Shown: positions 47,164-56,508, counted from the first letter of the stretch. The stretch: 64,000 bases of DNA from Pseudobacteriovorax sp. (GCA_013215145.1 JABSRP010000010.1:186001-250000); one strand, 5' to 3'. Notes: a model not told the origin generated them from the letters alone. Numbers and translations are program-made.

Positions 47164-49662
47164 ATGACCGATTCTCTAGAAGACTACTTTGGAGAAGCTG
47201 AATCTACAAAACGAATCGAGATTCTGGATCGCATGCGTGAAAACGAGCAATGGGTCCCCCTAGGAGTCGCCTGTGACCTCATGAATATGAAACTATCTGA
47301 TCACGAGAAAATGTCCTTGATTAGAGCCGTTTCCAATAAACAAAATCTCGCTTTCGAGGACTTCCTGACACGAAATATAAGTCATTGGAATCAAAATGTT
47401 GCAAGTGCTGCGTTATGGGAATGGGCCGTCAGATCCTCTTGCGTGCTTTGGCATAGAACTCTTCCTTTGAGCTCAGACCCTCACTTATCCCAACGAGTCA
47501 GTTATACCCTTTTAGACTTAGCCTGGTTTGGGGGAGGGGCTCGCATCGTAGAAAATTTCGCTTCCTGGGATAACCTAAGTGATCTGTCACCCGCTTTTCT
47601 ATCTCTATTATATTTTAGAGCTTTGCAATGGGGAGTTCATACGGAAAAACTAGAATCCATTGCCATTGAATCCATAAAAACGCCCCATGCGCCAGGTAGA
47701 TCTCTCGATAAAACGGAGCCTTACTTTCTAGCCTATCTCTACCGTTTTGCCTTCAAAAAAGTCGAAAAAATGCCAACAGACCATAAGCTTACGGGTATAC
47801 TGACCCAATATCACGGAGCCGTTAAAGACGAGATCGTCAGCCGCCTTAGAATCAATGCGATCGAGGAGCTATCTGCATCCAAGAGGATAACAAAGACCCT
47901 CGAACCGAAAGTCCTGCAAAGCTGGCCAATGATATGGGAGCGTCACCTTCTCAGCCCAGAGGCAGTCGCATGGATCTGGAACGGATTGTCTAAAGGAAAA
48001 TTTACTCGCATAGAAAACGAAAGCTGGGAGTTCTTCGCGGGAATCTCTAGCCAAACCCTGATCGAAAGCTTGGATAAAACTTCCGATTCAGATAGTTTCC
48101 TTATAGGGTTAGCCGTTTGCGGGAATCTGATTCACAGCAACGATCATCCAGCCCTGCTCGATCTAATGAAATCAAGAATCCAAAATTCCGAAAATCCGGC
48201 AAATATCCTTTCTCGCCTTCCTCAAAGGTTTTCAACCTTGCTAAACTCTAACCCAAAAGGCAATTCAGCTTTCGATCGCGTTCTGAAGGAACAAAACCTA
48301 GCCTTAACCAAGGCGACTGCTTTTTCTTTTACCAATCTTGGATCCAACCAGCAAGAGACAGAGGAAGGAACAACTGAAAGCCAAGAAAGACAGGCTTTCT
48401 TCGATCTAGCCTATAGGCGCAAAACCGTAGACCCGGCCAGATTCAAAGGAGACGGATTTTGGGCAAGCCTCATCCAGGCATGGCATCATCCAAAACCCGA
48501 ACAGCTTGATAGCCTGTCTTCGTTAGCACGACAAGCTCCGACTATATTTCAACTGTGCTACATAGATACACTCGGTCGCTTTAAAGGCATCGACAACGCT
48601 GCTTTAAAACTCCTAGATTACATTCGGAGTCGGGAAGAAGACGTACTTAGGGCTACCATTTACGCCCTAGCAGGTATTGGGACCAACCGAGCCCATCAGG
48701 AGCTGGTTGCTTTTTTAACAAGACCAAATGTGAGTTTCGATCTACAAATGGAAATCACACAAGCTCTACAAGAAGCCGACCTATCGATGCTGCAAGCCGA
48801 ACTTCGCAGCGCGATCAACGACCTAGAGTTTGTCAACTCCACTGATAACTCTATGTGGGAGTTAAGAGAGGCTATCTCCACCTTACTAACCGTCAGCGAT
48901 ATCGCCGAGCCGGAAAAAGAGGGGCCTGATAAGACTCAAAGCCGACCTACCACGGAAAATCTCGATATGAGACTTAGCAAACGAATTGATGATTACCACC
49001 TCCTGTCAGGCGAAGTAAAAAGGGCACTTCGAACGGCTCAATTCTTTCATCTCCAGGTGGAGAAAAGCGGCAACCTCAAAACTATCGATTTGAGTCCCGC
49101 CATCGACATGCAATATAAAGCTCTCGAGTTAAGCTTTCGCGAAAAATTTGAATCCGCCACGGGTCAACTCATCCGACAAGGTGTTTTACAAAGAAAGCTT
49201 GATGTGATTGGATATGCGCGCCCCATACCCCGAGCTATGGATGAGTTTGAACACTATATTGAAAGTTTGCCTGTCATCAAAACCATACCATTTTTTAGTC
49301 GTTTTAAACTACGTAAAATGCTGAGGGCAATATGTCAATTCAGACCTGGAAAACGATTTACTTTAGATGGGCTCAAAGCATTTGCCCTATTCTTTGTTTG
49401 CTTCTCGCGAAGTGAGTGTCGGTATGGACTCAACGATACCTTTCCTCTACCGGGAATGACAGATGAGGAGCTTTATCTTTTCTGCAAGGAATTACATATA
49501 TTTCAAGATTTTCGAAATCGAGCAGCCCATGAAGGGTTCCACCCCGACGCCAGCAACGATTTAGACGGTATCTGGATGGACACTGTCAGTATTATCCACG
49601 GCATGGTCCGCATAGAAACCATCGTCAATAACCATAGTCAACAAAGCCGAAAAACCGGATAA
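47164..49662 (+). CDS. large helical-repeat protein with C-terminal HEPN-like motif
   Basis: An 832-aa cytoplasmic protein with no signal peptide. Residues to about 600 are helical; around 470-560 the pattern (DVLRATIYALAGIGTNRAHQELVAFL) looks like HEAT repeats. The C-terminal 220 residues are also helical and contain AIDMQYKALELSFREKF and, at residues 784-789, RNRAAH, which fits the Rx4H signature of HEPN ribonuclease-type domains, coded at 49513-49530. The ATG at 47164 is favoured; a GTG at 47152 is open. I assign no function; the HEPN reading is a motif-based inference. Confidence 0.6.
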   Translation: MTDSLEDYFGEAESTKRIEILDRMRENEQWVPLGVACDLMNMKLSDHEKMSLIRAVSNKQNLAFEDFLTRNISHWNQNVASAALWEWAVRSSCVLWHRTLPLSSDPHLSQRVSYTLLDLAWFGGGARIVENFASWDNLSDLSPAFLSLLYFRALQWGVHTEKLESIAIESIKTPHAPGRSLDKTEPYFLAYLYRFAFKKVEKMPTDHKLTGILTQYHGAVKDEIVSRLRINAIEELSASKRITKTLEPKVLQSWPMIWERHLLSPEAVAWIWNGLSKGKFTRIENESWEFFAGISSQTLIESLDKTSDSDSFLIGLAVCGNLIHSNDHPALLDLMKSRIQNSENPANILSRLPQRFSTLLNSNPKGNSAFDRVLKEQNLALTKATAFSFTNLGSNQQETEEGTTESQERQAFFDLAYRRKTVDPARFKGDGFWASLIQAWHHPKPEQLDSLSSLARQAPTIFQLCYIDTLGRFKGIDNAALKLLDYIRSREEDVLRATIYALAGIGTNRAHQELVAFLTRPNVSFDLQMEITQALQEADLSMLQAELRSAINDLEFVNSTDNSMWELREAISTLLTVSDIAEPEKEGPDKTQSRPTTENLDMRLSKRIDDYHLLSGEVKRALRTAQFFHLQVEKSGNLKTIDLSPAIDMQYKALELSFREKFESATGQLIRQGVLQRKLDVIGYARPIPRAMDEFEHYIESLPVIKTIPFFSRFKLRKMLRAICQFRPGKRFTLDGLKAFALFFVCFSRSECRYGLNDTFPLPGMTDEELYLFCKELHIFQDFRNRAAHEGFHPDASNDLDGIWMDTVSIIHGMVRIETIVNNHSQQSRKTG

Positions 49663-49809
49663 TAAGTCCAATTGACTACCCATCACCTCAGTAGGTTTTT
49701 TTTGTAAAACTCTGGGTAAAAGATTCTTCAAACTTCGAGCCTAGGTTGTTCCGGCAGTTTATTCATGCTATCCCATCTTGATCAATCCAATGTTAATGGG
49801 AGGTGAAAG

Positions 49810-50538
49810 ATGAGTGATAAAGTCGCTCTTGTGACGGGAGCTTCACGAGGAATCGGTCGAGCCTGTGCTGAAAAACTAGCAGATGCTGGGTACACTGTAG
49901 CTATCCACTACCGCTCAAACGAAGATCTTGCAAAACAAGTTGCTGAAACCATTAGCAACGCGAAAATATACCAAGCGGACATCTCAGATGAAGACCAGTG
50001 CAAGTCGTTAATCAAAGCCGTTAAAAGCGACCTTGGGCGCATTGATGTCCTCGTCAACAATGCTGGAATGAGCATCGATCAGGTCATTACGTTCGCAAAA
50101 CCAGATGACTTCGAAAAATTGTACGCAACCAATGTTAAATCTACGTTTAATCTCACCAAGCTTGTGTCTAAAATTATGATTAAACAGAAAGGCGGAAGCA
50201 TCATCAACTTGACTTCGGTCGTAGGTCATACGGGTAATGCCGGACAAAGTATGTACGCCGCAACGAAAGGAGCAGTTACCGCTTTTACGAAAAGTATAGC
50301 CGCTGATTTGGCAGGATTTGGTATCCGAGCCAATTGCGTTGCTCCTGGGTTTATTGCCACCGATATGACAGATGCCCTTCCTGAAGAAGTCCGAACAGAA
50401 ATTCTCAAATCGGTTCCTCTTAAGAGATTGGGAAACCCCGCTGAAGTTGGCGACGTTGTCGCTTTCTTAGCCTCCGAGCAGTCTTCCTACATTACAGGTA
50501 GTTCCATCCATGTCAACGGCGGCATGTACACCAACTAG
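49810..50538 (+). CDS. fabG: 3-oxoacyl-ACP reductase FabG (SDR)
   Basis: NADPH-dependent reductase of the fatty-acid elongation cycle. The cofactor motif TGASRGIG at residues 9-16, NNAG at 83-86 and the catalytic Ser136, Tyr149 and Lys153 (YAATK) are all present. Length 242 aa is typical. The ribosome site GGGAGGTG is about six bases upstream. It is 12 bp from the fabH-like gene, so the two form an operon. Many SDRs look like FabG, but the context favours fatty-acid synthesis. Confidence 0.9.
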   Translation: MSDKVALVTGASRGIGRACAEKLADAGYTVAIHYRSNEDLAKQVAETISNAKIYQADISDEDQCKSLIKAVKSDLGRIDVLVNNAGMSIDQVITFAKPDDFEKLYATNVKSTFNLTKLVSKIMIKQKGGSIINLTSVVGHTGNAGQSMYAATKGAVTAFTKSIAADLAGFGIRANCVAPGFIATDMTDALPEEVRTEILKSVPLKRLGNPAEVGDVVAFLASEQSSYITGSSIHVNGGMYTN

Positions 50539-50550
50539 CAGGGAGACGCT

Positions 50551-51552
50551 ATGTCTAACGTATATATTCAGTCCATGGGGCACTACCACCCTGAAAATGA
50601 GCTCGGTAACGATTTTATCGACTCTCTTGATATTGGCTCTAACGCGCAATGGGTACAGGAACGGACTGGAATTGAGGCCCGGCGTAGTGTTCTGGACACC
50701 GAAGATATTATTGCCATAAAAGAGGGGCGCGAAACCTTGGACTCGGTTCGAAAGAAAGGCCGCGTCCCAACAATTGCATCTATTGCTAAACCTGCCTGGG
50801 GCATGTTAACCGAAAGGCTAGGGCAAGCTGCCGATCCAGATCTTTTGATTTGCGGCACCTCGGTTCCAGACTACGATATCCCAGCGAACGGGTGCACCAT
50901 TGCCGCTGAACTCGATATGAGCTGCGCAGCCTTTGATGCTAATTCAGCCTGTAGCTCCTTCATCGTAAATCTCCACCTTGCGCGTAGCCTGATTGCTAGC
51001 AAACAACATAAAAATGTCGCCGTTTTCAATCCCGAGAGATACTCGCTACGGATTGACTTTAATGACCGGAACTCCTGTGTATTGTTTGGTGACGGCTCCT
51101 CTGCGGCTTATGTCAGCGAAACCTCCAGACCTGGAGCCTTACGAGTCATTGATACTGTCGTAGCCAGTGACCCTAAGGGGTTTGATCTGGTAAAAATTCC
51201 CGATGGTGAGTATTTCACCCAAAACGGCAAGGCGGTTCAGAAATTTGCCATCACCCGAACCATCGAGGTGACGAAAGCTTTATTGGACCGCAATCGCCTA
51301 TCGCCTGAGGGTATTAGCTACTTTACCGGGCATCAGGCTAATCTAAGGATGGTGCTATCGGCGAGTGAACGCTTAGGTTTTGCTCCAGAAAAGCACCTTT
51401 ACAATGTTGATAAATTTGGCAATCAAGGCGCTGCTGGAGCCCCAGCCGTCCTGTCTATGAATTGGGATCGCTTTCAATCTGGTGACAAGATTGTGGTGGC
51501 AGTTGTGGGTAGCGGATTGACTTGGGGAGCGGCCCTCCTAGAAAGAGTCTAA
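50551..51552 (+). CDS. fabH: 3-oxoacyl-ACP synthase III-like (KAS III)
   Basis: Thiolase-fold condensing enzyme, 333 aa. The active-site triad is visible: Cys134 (NSACSSF), His261 (GHQANLRM) and Asn291 (KFGNQGAAGAP), matching FabH Cys-His-Asn. It would condense an acyl-CoA starter with malonyl-ACP. The sequence around Cys (ACSSF rather than ACAGF) suggests a branch away from the E. coli enzyme, so starter preference may differ. It follows fabG by 12 bp and ends before a bidirectional terminator. Confidence 0.85.
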   Translation: MSNVYIQSMGHYHPENELGNDFIDSLDIGSNAQWVQERTGIEARRSVLDTEDIIAIKEGRETLDSVRKKGRVPTIASIAKPAWGMLTERLGQAADPDLLICGTSVPDYDIPANGCTIAAELDMSCAAFDANSACSSFIVNLHLARSLIASKQHKNVAVFNPERYSLRIDFNDRNSCVLFGDGSSAAYVSETSRPGALRVIDTVVASDPKGFDLVKIPDGEYFTQNGKAVQKFAITRTIEVTKALLDRNRLSPEGISYFTGHQANLRMVLSASERLGFAPEKHLYNVDKFGNQGAAGAPAVLSMNWDRFQSGDKIVVAVVGSGLTWGAALLERV

Positions 51553-51576
51553 GAGTCTAATCACCCCAAAACAAAC

Positions 51577-51615
51577 AAGTCGAGGGTCCACTTAAGTGGC
51601 CTCGACTTAAATTTT
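51577..51615. terminator. bidirectional terminator between fabH and tolB
   Basis: A 9-bp stem AAGTCGAGG / CCTCGACTT (51577-51585 and 51600-51608) encloses the self-complementary core CCACTTAAGTGG, giving a long rod-like hairpin. It is followed by AAATTTT on the plus strand and, on the minus strand, by a GTTTGTTTTGG tract. It separates the convergent fabG-fabH and tolQRAB units. Confidence 0.8.
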
Positions 51616-51653
51616 ACTAATGGGGATCAGCCCAGCTCTTAATCAAAATCACC

Positions 51654-53078
51654 TTAAAATTTTCTAGCATTGGACCATGCTGGGGTCTGCGCCTCATAAA
51701 GAGGAAGCGACATCCTCCGTTGGGAGCTCCCATCCCGGTTCATAAGGTAAAGTCCCGGTACGCCCTTGCGATTGGAATCGCCAATCCGGTTTGATTGGAA
51801 AACGATTAATTGCCCATTAGGTGACCAACTCGGACTCTCATTGTCACCGGTTTTTAGCGTTAACCTTTCTAGCTTACTGCCATCTGGGTTCATGATAAAA
51901 ATATCGTAGCGATCGATATCCCTATCGTAACCACCAAAAATAATCTTGTCTGACTCCGGCGACCAAGATGGGGTCGAATTATACCAGCCCGCATAGGTAA
52001 GTCGCCTATCACCCACAACCTTTGGGCTCGTGCCTCCCTCTGCCAGCTGTCCGACAAAAATGTGTGGGTTGCCAAAGCGCCCTGAAACAAAGGCTATTTT
52101 TTTACCATCTGGAGAGAACTTCGGATCTACGTCGAGACCTGAACCTCTAATCAACAAGCGGCGTCCACTGCCGGAGGCGTTGATTATGAAAATATCCGTA
52201 TCCCCTGCACCACCTGAGGTGTACGCAATGTATTTGCCATCAGGCGACCAATTAGCTCCACTGTTTAGGCCATCTTGCTTGGTTAACTGGCGTTTCGCCT
52301 TGGTAATGGTGTCGTACACGAATATTTGAGTGTTTCCATTTTCAAACGATGTGTAAGCGACATAGCGTCCGTCTGGACTCCAAGCCGGTGAAAGCTTAGG
52401 ATCCTTACCAGTAGTGATCTGCTGCAAATTGGAACCATCGAAATCAGAGATATAGATCTGCTTCGGATCGCCCTTTTTTCTACGTCCCACGAAGGCAAGC
52501 TTACTCGAAAAAATTCCAGATTTACCGGTGTAGGCCTCTAGTAAAAAATCGGCATATTTTCGAATCGCATCCTTGTAATCTGCCATGCCAGTAAATTGCT
52601 TTGCGAGAATCTCTTTTCGCTGAGTAACATCGAAAGTTTTCAAAGTTAAAACGGCTTCTTGGCCTTTTGCTGTTATGGAGCCGAGCGTGACTGACTCAAC
52701 TTTCAACGCTCGCCACTGCTTGGCCTCCGGGCCCGATAATTCAGTCATAGAATCTAGCCAGGCATTCCCACCTTTTGACTGCCTTTCGGCCACTAGTTTT
52801 GTCACCAAATCGCCATAAGCAGCCCTAGCGATCACGTTGAAGTAGCCAGAAAAAGTCAAAAGCTCACTGAGTTCGGAGTGCCCCCTGCTGTGCAAATCGC
52901 TGCTGACTCCAGTGGACAATGCGGTGGACTCTTTGGAAAACTCCGGAATCGCCACCACCAGTTTTCTAAAACTTGGGTTATCGACATTGACGGTCAAGGA
53001 GTTTGAAAACGCCATGAAAGGCAAACAAAAAAGTCCGAGTATTAGGTAGATATTCAGCGTTATAGTTTTGTATTTCAT
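51654..53078 (-). CDS. tolB: Tol-Pal system protein TolB
   Basis: Periplasmic beta-propeller protein of the Tol-Pal envelope machine. The signal peptide covers about residues 1-25 (IYLILGLFCLPFMAFS). An N-terminal TolB domain follows (to about 170), then six PD40-like blades with repeated SPDGKKIAF, SPAWSPDGRYVAYTS and SPSWSPNGQLIVFQS. The ATG at 53078 is preferred, with GAGG upstream; a GTG at 53090 is in frame. It is 14 bp after the TolA-like gene. Confidence 0.95.
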   Translation of the reverse strand: MKYKTITLNIYLILGLFCLPFMAFSNSLTVNVDNPSFRKLVVAIPEFSKESTALSTGVSSDLHSRGHSELSELLTFSGYFNVIARAAYGDLVTKLVAERQSKGGNAWLDSMTELSGPEAKQWRALKVESVTLGSITAKGQEAVLTLKTFDVTQRKEILAKQFTGMADYKDAIRKYADFLLEAYTGKSGIFSSKLAFVGRRKKGDPKQIYISDFDGSNLQQITTGKDPKLSPAWSPDGRYVAYTSFENGNTQIFVYDTITKAKRQLTKQDGLNSGANWSPDGKYIAYTSGGAGDTDIFIINASGSGRRLLIRGSGLDVDPKFSPDGKKIAFVSGRFGNPHIFVGQLAEGGTSPKVVGDRRLTYAGWYNSTPSWSPESDKIIFGGYDRDIDRYDIFIMNPDGSKLERLTLKTGDNESPSWSPNGQLIVFQSNRIGDSNRKGVPGLYLMNRDGSSQRRMSLPLYEAQTPAWSNARKF

Positions 53079-53092
53079 GAGTGACCTCACCC

Positions 53093-53962
53093 TTATGGAA
53101 TGCAGTTGATTCTAATGATCTCACCAGCTTGACCGTCGGGAGGAGCTTTATAGGGTGACGAGTTGCGTACAGCATCGACACAATACTGGTCAAACCCAGC
53201 ATCTCCAGACGTTTCGTCTATCTTAACAGAGATCAAGCCACCGCGAGCGTTGATCCTGATGGCAACTACAGTTAGCATATCTGCATCTGTAAGTTGAAAG
53301 GTTTTTGGCAAGGCCCAATTTTTTCGGATCGCTTTTCTCAAATAAGACGAGTAAACCCTATTGGCTGCACCTGCCAAAAGTCCACCTCCAGCATCGTTAC
53401 GCAATCCAGCGTCTTTTTGAAGAGCTTCTTTCACTTGGGCCAGTTCGTCGTCTTCGTGGGCCTGCAGCTCTTTAGCTTTTTCTTTTTGCTCTTGTCTAAC
53501 TTTTTCCAGTGCCAGTCGTTTCAAAGCTTCCAGCTTAGCGAGCTTGGTTGCTTGATCCTTGTCTTCAACGCTGGCCTCTCCCTTGTCGTCAGCTTTTTCC
53601 GCTTCTTTTTTCGCTTCAACTGGTTTTTCAGGCTCTTTTGGAGGAGCCACGCCTTCCGCCTCTTTAGTTTTTTCTTTGATTTGAAAGTCTTTATTAAGTT
53701 GAGGCAGCATATTCGAAGGAACTGTTACCTTTTCCGATTTTTTTGCCTTGGGTATGACCGTTTTCGAAGAGGGTTTGAGATCTGATTCAGAAACTAGGTC
53801 CGTTTCTATTTCCCACTCTTCCATGGATCTCGTTGGTTGGGGATCGAAAAAGTACCCTATCGTAAACACGAGTATATGCACACCAATGGAAAGACCGAGG
53901 AAGCCAAAAATGAGCTGATCTAGACTCCAGCTCGAAATTTTATTCAGGGGACCTAACATCAA
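53093..53962 (-). CDS. tolA: TolA/TonB-like energy-transducing protein
   Basis: A 289-aa protein with one N-terminal membrane segment (about residues 18-38), a Lys/Glu-rich helical periplasmic stalk (about 60-195) and a C-terminal TonB/TolA-type domain containing YLRKAIRKNWALP, VAIRINARGGLISVKID and a terminal hydrophobic strand. In tolQRAB it would link the inner-membrane motor to TolB and Pal. The C-terminal part is closer to the TonB-box family layout than to E. coli TolA, so naming rests on gene order. Confidence 0.8.
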   Translation of the reverse strand: MMLGPLNKISSWSLDQLIFGFLGLSIGVHILVFTIGYFFDPQPTRSMEEWEIETDLVSESDLKPSSKTVIPKAKKSEKVTVPSNMLPQLNKDFQIKEKTKEAEGVAPPKEPEKPVEAKKEAEKADDKGEASVEDKDQATKLAKLEALKRLALEKVRQEQKEKAKELQAHEDDELAQVKEALQKDAGLRNDAGGGLLAGAANRVYSSYLRKAIRKNWALPKTFQLTDADMLTVVAIRINARGGLISVKIDETSGDAGFDQYCVDAVRNSSPYKAPPDGQAGEIIRINCIP

Positions 53963-53969
53963 TTCTCCG

Positions 53970-54398
53970 TCAGAGTTTTTTCGGTGGCTCAGTCAACATA
54001 CTGATCTTACCGACCCCAGACACCTTTGCAGCACTCATGGCATCCACCACTTTTTCATAAATGACTTTTTTATCCGCCCTGATGTAGAGATCCTTTTTTT
54101 CACGTACGGCATAGATAGCTCTCAGTCTGGATTCCAACGCCGTACTTTTTACTTCCATTTTTTCGATGAAATACTGACCTTTTTGATTGATTGATAATAC
54201 AACGCGATCTTCGTCCAAGGACGAACTGCGAGCCTTACTCGACGGCAAGGTTACGCTTATTCCGCCGATAGAAAGGGGGGCGGTTACCATAAAAATAATT
54301 AGCAGAACCAACATGACATCCACGAGCGGGACAATATTGATATCGGCCATCTGATCAGCTTCTTCCTCGCCGTGATCTTGTTGCAGGTTAAAAGCCAT
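53970..54398 (-). CDS. tolR: Tol-Pal/ExbD-type protein TolR
   Basis: A 142-aa inner-membrane protein with one membrane segment at about residues 24-44, carrying the conserved Asp (ADINIVPLVDVMLVLLIIFMV) used for proton coupling with TolQ. A short periplasmic domain follows, ending in LTEPPKKL. It lies 8-10 bp from both neighbours in tolQRAB. Confidence 0.93.
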   Translation of the reverse strand: MAFNLQQDHGEEEADQMADINIVPLVDVMLVLLIIFMVTAPLSIGGISVTLPSSKARSSSLDEDRVVLSINQKGQYFIEKMEVKSTALESRLRAIYAVREKKDLYIRADKKVIYEKVVDAMSAAKVSGVGKISMLTEPPKKL

Positions 54399-54407
54399 GT
54401 GTAGCTC

Positions 54408-55274
54408 CTAGTAATTGGAATTCGGCGCTGGGCTCGTTTTCTTTTCGGTAATGAGATAGCGTTCGACGATATTGAGAAAGTCCATCCCAAACCCGTCAAG
54501 GTTCGAGGTCAAAGAACGGATTTTGGCATTTGAGGCGTTATAGCCAATAACCGCTGGGATGGCTGCAGCTAGTCCAAAAGCCGTGGCGATCAACGCCTCA
54601 GAAATCCCTGGTGCGACAGCTGCGAGACTTGCATTGCCCGTTTTTGCGATTCCCTCGAAGGCATTCATGATCCCCCAGACAGTTCCAAAAAGTCCGATGA
54701 ACGGGCTTGAGGACGCGATGGTAGCGAGTAGGGGAAGGTAACGCTCCATCTTTTTTCTTTCAATTTTTTTGGCTTTACTGAGGGAGCGGCTAATATTCTC
54801 TGTCGCAACCTGAACTGCCAAGGCCATTGAACTCGTTTGCTCCCGCAATTGACTGCCTCTAACTAGTTCGGCGTAACCTGTCTTAAACACCTCTTTAGCA
54901 GGGCTGCTAGGATACTCTGAAAGGCGGCTATTAAGGTCATTCAGCGATCGGCTATCCCAAAAACTTTTTATAAAGTCAGTGTTAGTACTATCGAGTCGAC
55001 GAAGGCTGACTATTTTTGCCAAAAAAACAGCCCAGCTCAGTACAGAAAACAGTATGAGCATCAACAGGACTGTAAAAACGACGAAACCACTGCGAAGCGC
55101 TTGGCTAAAAATGGATCCTCCTCCGATATCATCTACCTCCATAGCAAGTTCTGGAGGCATTGGCTCCACAGGTGTTGACCCTGATTGCCCATAGGCATGC
55201 CCCCCAGACAAACTCATCCAAACACCTACAAATATCGTCAGAAGTTGCAGTAACAAATTCCGTCTTGCTCCCAT
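54408..55274 (-). CDS. tolQ: Tol-Pal/ExbB-type proton channel protein TolQ
   Basis: A 288-aa inner-membrane protein with the MotA/TolQ/ExbB proton-channel domain: three membrane segments, with the conserved ATIASSSPFIGLFGTVWGIMNAF and ALIATAFGLAAAIPAVIGYN. The first 30 residues (LLLQLLTIFVGVWMSLSGGHAYG) form a further signal-like segment followed by about 45 Pro/Gly/Glu-rich residues before the first usual helix. The start at 55274 has AAGGAGG six bases upstream; a longer frame begins at 55307. Confidence 0.9.
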   Translation of the reverse strand: MGARRNLLLQLLTIFVGVWMSLSGGHAYGQSGSTPVEPMPPELAMEVDDIGGGSIFSQALRSGFVVFTVLLMLILFSVLSWAVFLAKIVSLRRLDSTNTDFIKSFWDSRSLNDLNSRLSEYPSSPAKEVFKTGYAELVRGSQLREQTSSMALAVQVATENISRSLSKAKKIERKKMERYLPLLATIASSSPFIGLFGTVWGIMNAFEGIAKTGNASLAAVAPGISEALIATAFGLAAAIPAVIGYNASNAKIRSLTSNLDGFGMDFLNIVERYLITEKKTSPAPNSNY

Positions 55275-55321
55275 GTACAGCCTCCTTTTGAAAACTTCAT
55301 CAAACATTATAATACATTATT

Positions 55322-55333
55322 AAACGATCGTTT
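55322..55333. promoter_or_regulatory. palindrome in the tol-bio divergent region
   Basis: AAACGATCGTTT is a perfect 12-bp palindrome. It abuts the -35 of the predicted bio promoter (TTGACA at 55333) and lies at the expected -35 distance (about 17 bp) from the TATAAT at 55306-55311 on the tol strand. It could bind a dimeric regulator. I do not recognise it as a BirA or BioR site. Confidence 0.4.
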
Positions 55334-55360
55334 TGACACCCTAATTTATGACAGTATATT
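55333..55360 (+). promoter_or_regulatory. sigma-70-type promoter of bioB
   Basis: TTGACA at 55333-55338, a 16-bp spacer and TATATT at 55355-55360 give a near-consensus housekeeping promoter, about 93 bp before the bioB start. On the minus strand TATAAT (55306-55311) is a possible -10 of the tol operon. Confidence 0.55.
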
Positions 55361-55452
55361 TACCCTTTACCACTCGCAAATTCGTACTTTTTATACTATT
55401 AAAGGGGCCTAAGTTGTGCCTACATAATAATCCGGGTAACTGAGGAGTGATT

Positions 55453-56508
55453 ATGCCTAATTTGCAGGATCTGGCTAGTGGTAATCCACGATTCGATCTG
55501 ACTAGAGACGAGATTCGTGAAATATACGATATGCCTCTTCCCCAGCTAATACACTTAGCGCAAACAGTTCACCAAAAACACTACGCTGCTAACGAAGTTC
55601 AAATTAGCACGCTTTTATCCATAAAAACTGGCGGTTGTAAAGAAAACTGCGCTTATTGCCCGCAAAGTGCTCACTATGCGACAGGTGTCGATGCTCACGG
55701 ATTATTGGACACAAAGACCATCGTTGAGTCTGCAAAAGCAGCCAAGGCTAATGGCTCTAGTAGGTTTTGTATGGGCGCCGCATGGCGTAGCCCTCCAAAA
55801 AAAGGACCTCAGTTTGATCGCGTGATCGAGGCGATCAAAGAGGTTAGAGGGTTGGGTTTAGAGGTTTGCACTACCTTGGGCATGGTCGACGAAGAGCAGG
55901 CCGAGCAGTTAGCCGACGCTGGGGTCTATGCTTATAATCACAATCTAGACACCTCACCGGAGTTCTATGGCGATATCATATCAACACGTACCTATCAGGA
56001 CCGCCTCGACACTCTTGAGAACGTGCGACGAGCCGGGATGACGGTTTGCTGCGGGGGGATCGTCGGCATGGGCGAGTCGACAGACGATCGCATTGGACTG
56101 TTGGAGCAACTTAACCATCTTAGTCCACACCCCGAATCGGTTCCTGTCAATTTACTTGTCAAGGTCGCTGGAACACCGCTGGCAGAAAACGACGAGATCG
56201 ATATTTTTGAGATGGTACGAACGATTGCAACCGCCTGTATTATCCTACCCGTAAGTCGCGTCCGTTTATCTGCAGGTCGGGAGCAAATGAGTGACGAAGC
56301 TCAAGCGCTTTGTTTTCTTGCCGGCGCGAGTTCGATATTCTCTGGCGACAAACTTTTGACGACCCCTAACCCAGGTCAAGATAAAGACCAACAGCTACTG
56401 GAAAAACTCGGGATGTCTCCAGTCAAGGAAGCAAAAGAGTCACCACGAATGCTAGCCAACTCGGTTACAAATAGAGATACAGCCCATTATGAGCCAAGCA
56501 TCCAATAA
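55453..56508 (+). CDS. bioB: biotin synthase
   Basis: Radical-SAM enzyme inserting sulfur into dethiobiotin. The cluster motif GCKENCAYCPQS lies near residue 60, and HNLDTSPEFY and the C-terminal barrel are typical. Length 351 aa fits. The ATG at 55453 is chosen for GAGGAG five bases upstream; a GTG two codons earlier is possible. The last 20 bp overlap bioF, so bioB-bioF-bioDA form an operon. Confidence 0.96.
   Translation: MPNLQDLASGNPRFDLTRDEIREIYDMPLPQLIHLAQTVHQKHYAANEVQISTLLSIKTGGCKENCAYCPQSAHYATGVDAHGLLDTKTIVESAKAAKANGSSRFCMGAAWRSPPKKGPQFDRVIEAIKEVRGLGLEVCTTLGMVDEEQAEQLADAGVYAYNHNLDTSPEFYGDIISTRTYQDRLDTLENVRRAGMTVCCGGIVGMGESTDDRIGLLEQLNHLSPHPESVPVNLLVKVAGTPLAENDEIDIFEMVRTIATACIILPVSRVRLSAGREQMSDEAQALCFLAGASSIFSGDKLLTTPNPGQDKDQQLLEKLGMSPVKEAKESPRMLANSVTNRDTAHYEPSIQ

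Noticed and set aside
49676..49706. CTAC/GTAG pairing before a T8 run after the helical-repeat gene, considered as a terminator
   Set aside because: Only four base pairs can be formed; too weak.
53294..53785. Phe-rich 163-codon frame on the plus strand
   Set aside because: It is the antisense image of the Lys/Glu-rich TolA stalk.
55412..55441. Imperfect dyad AGTTGTGCC...GGGTAACT just before bioB, considered as a BirA operator
   Set aside because: The arms match the BirA consensus only partly and the dyad nearly touches the ribosome site; not strong enough to call.
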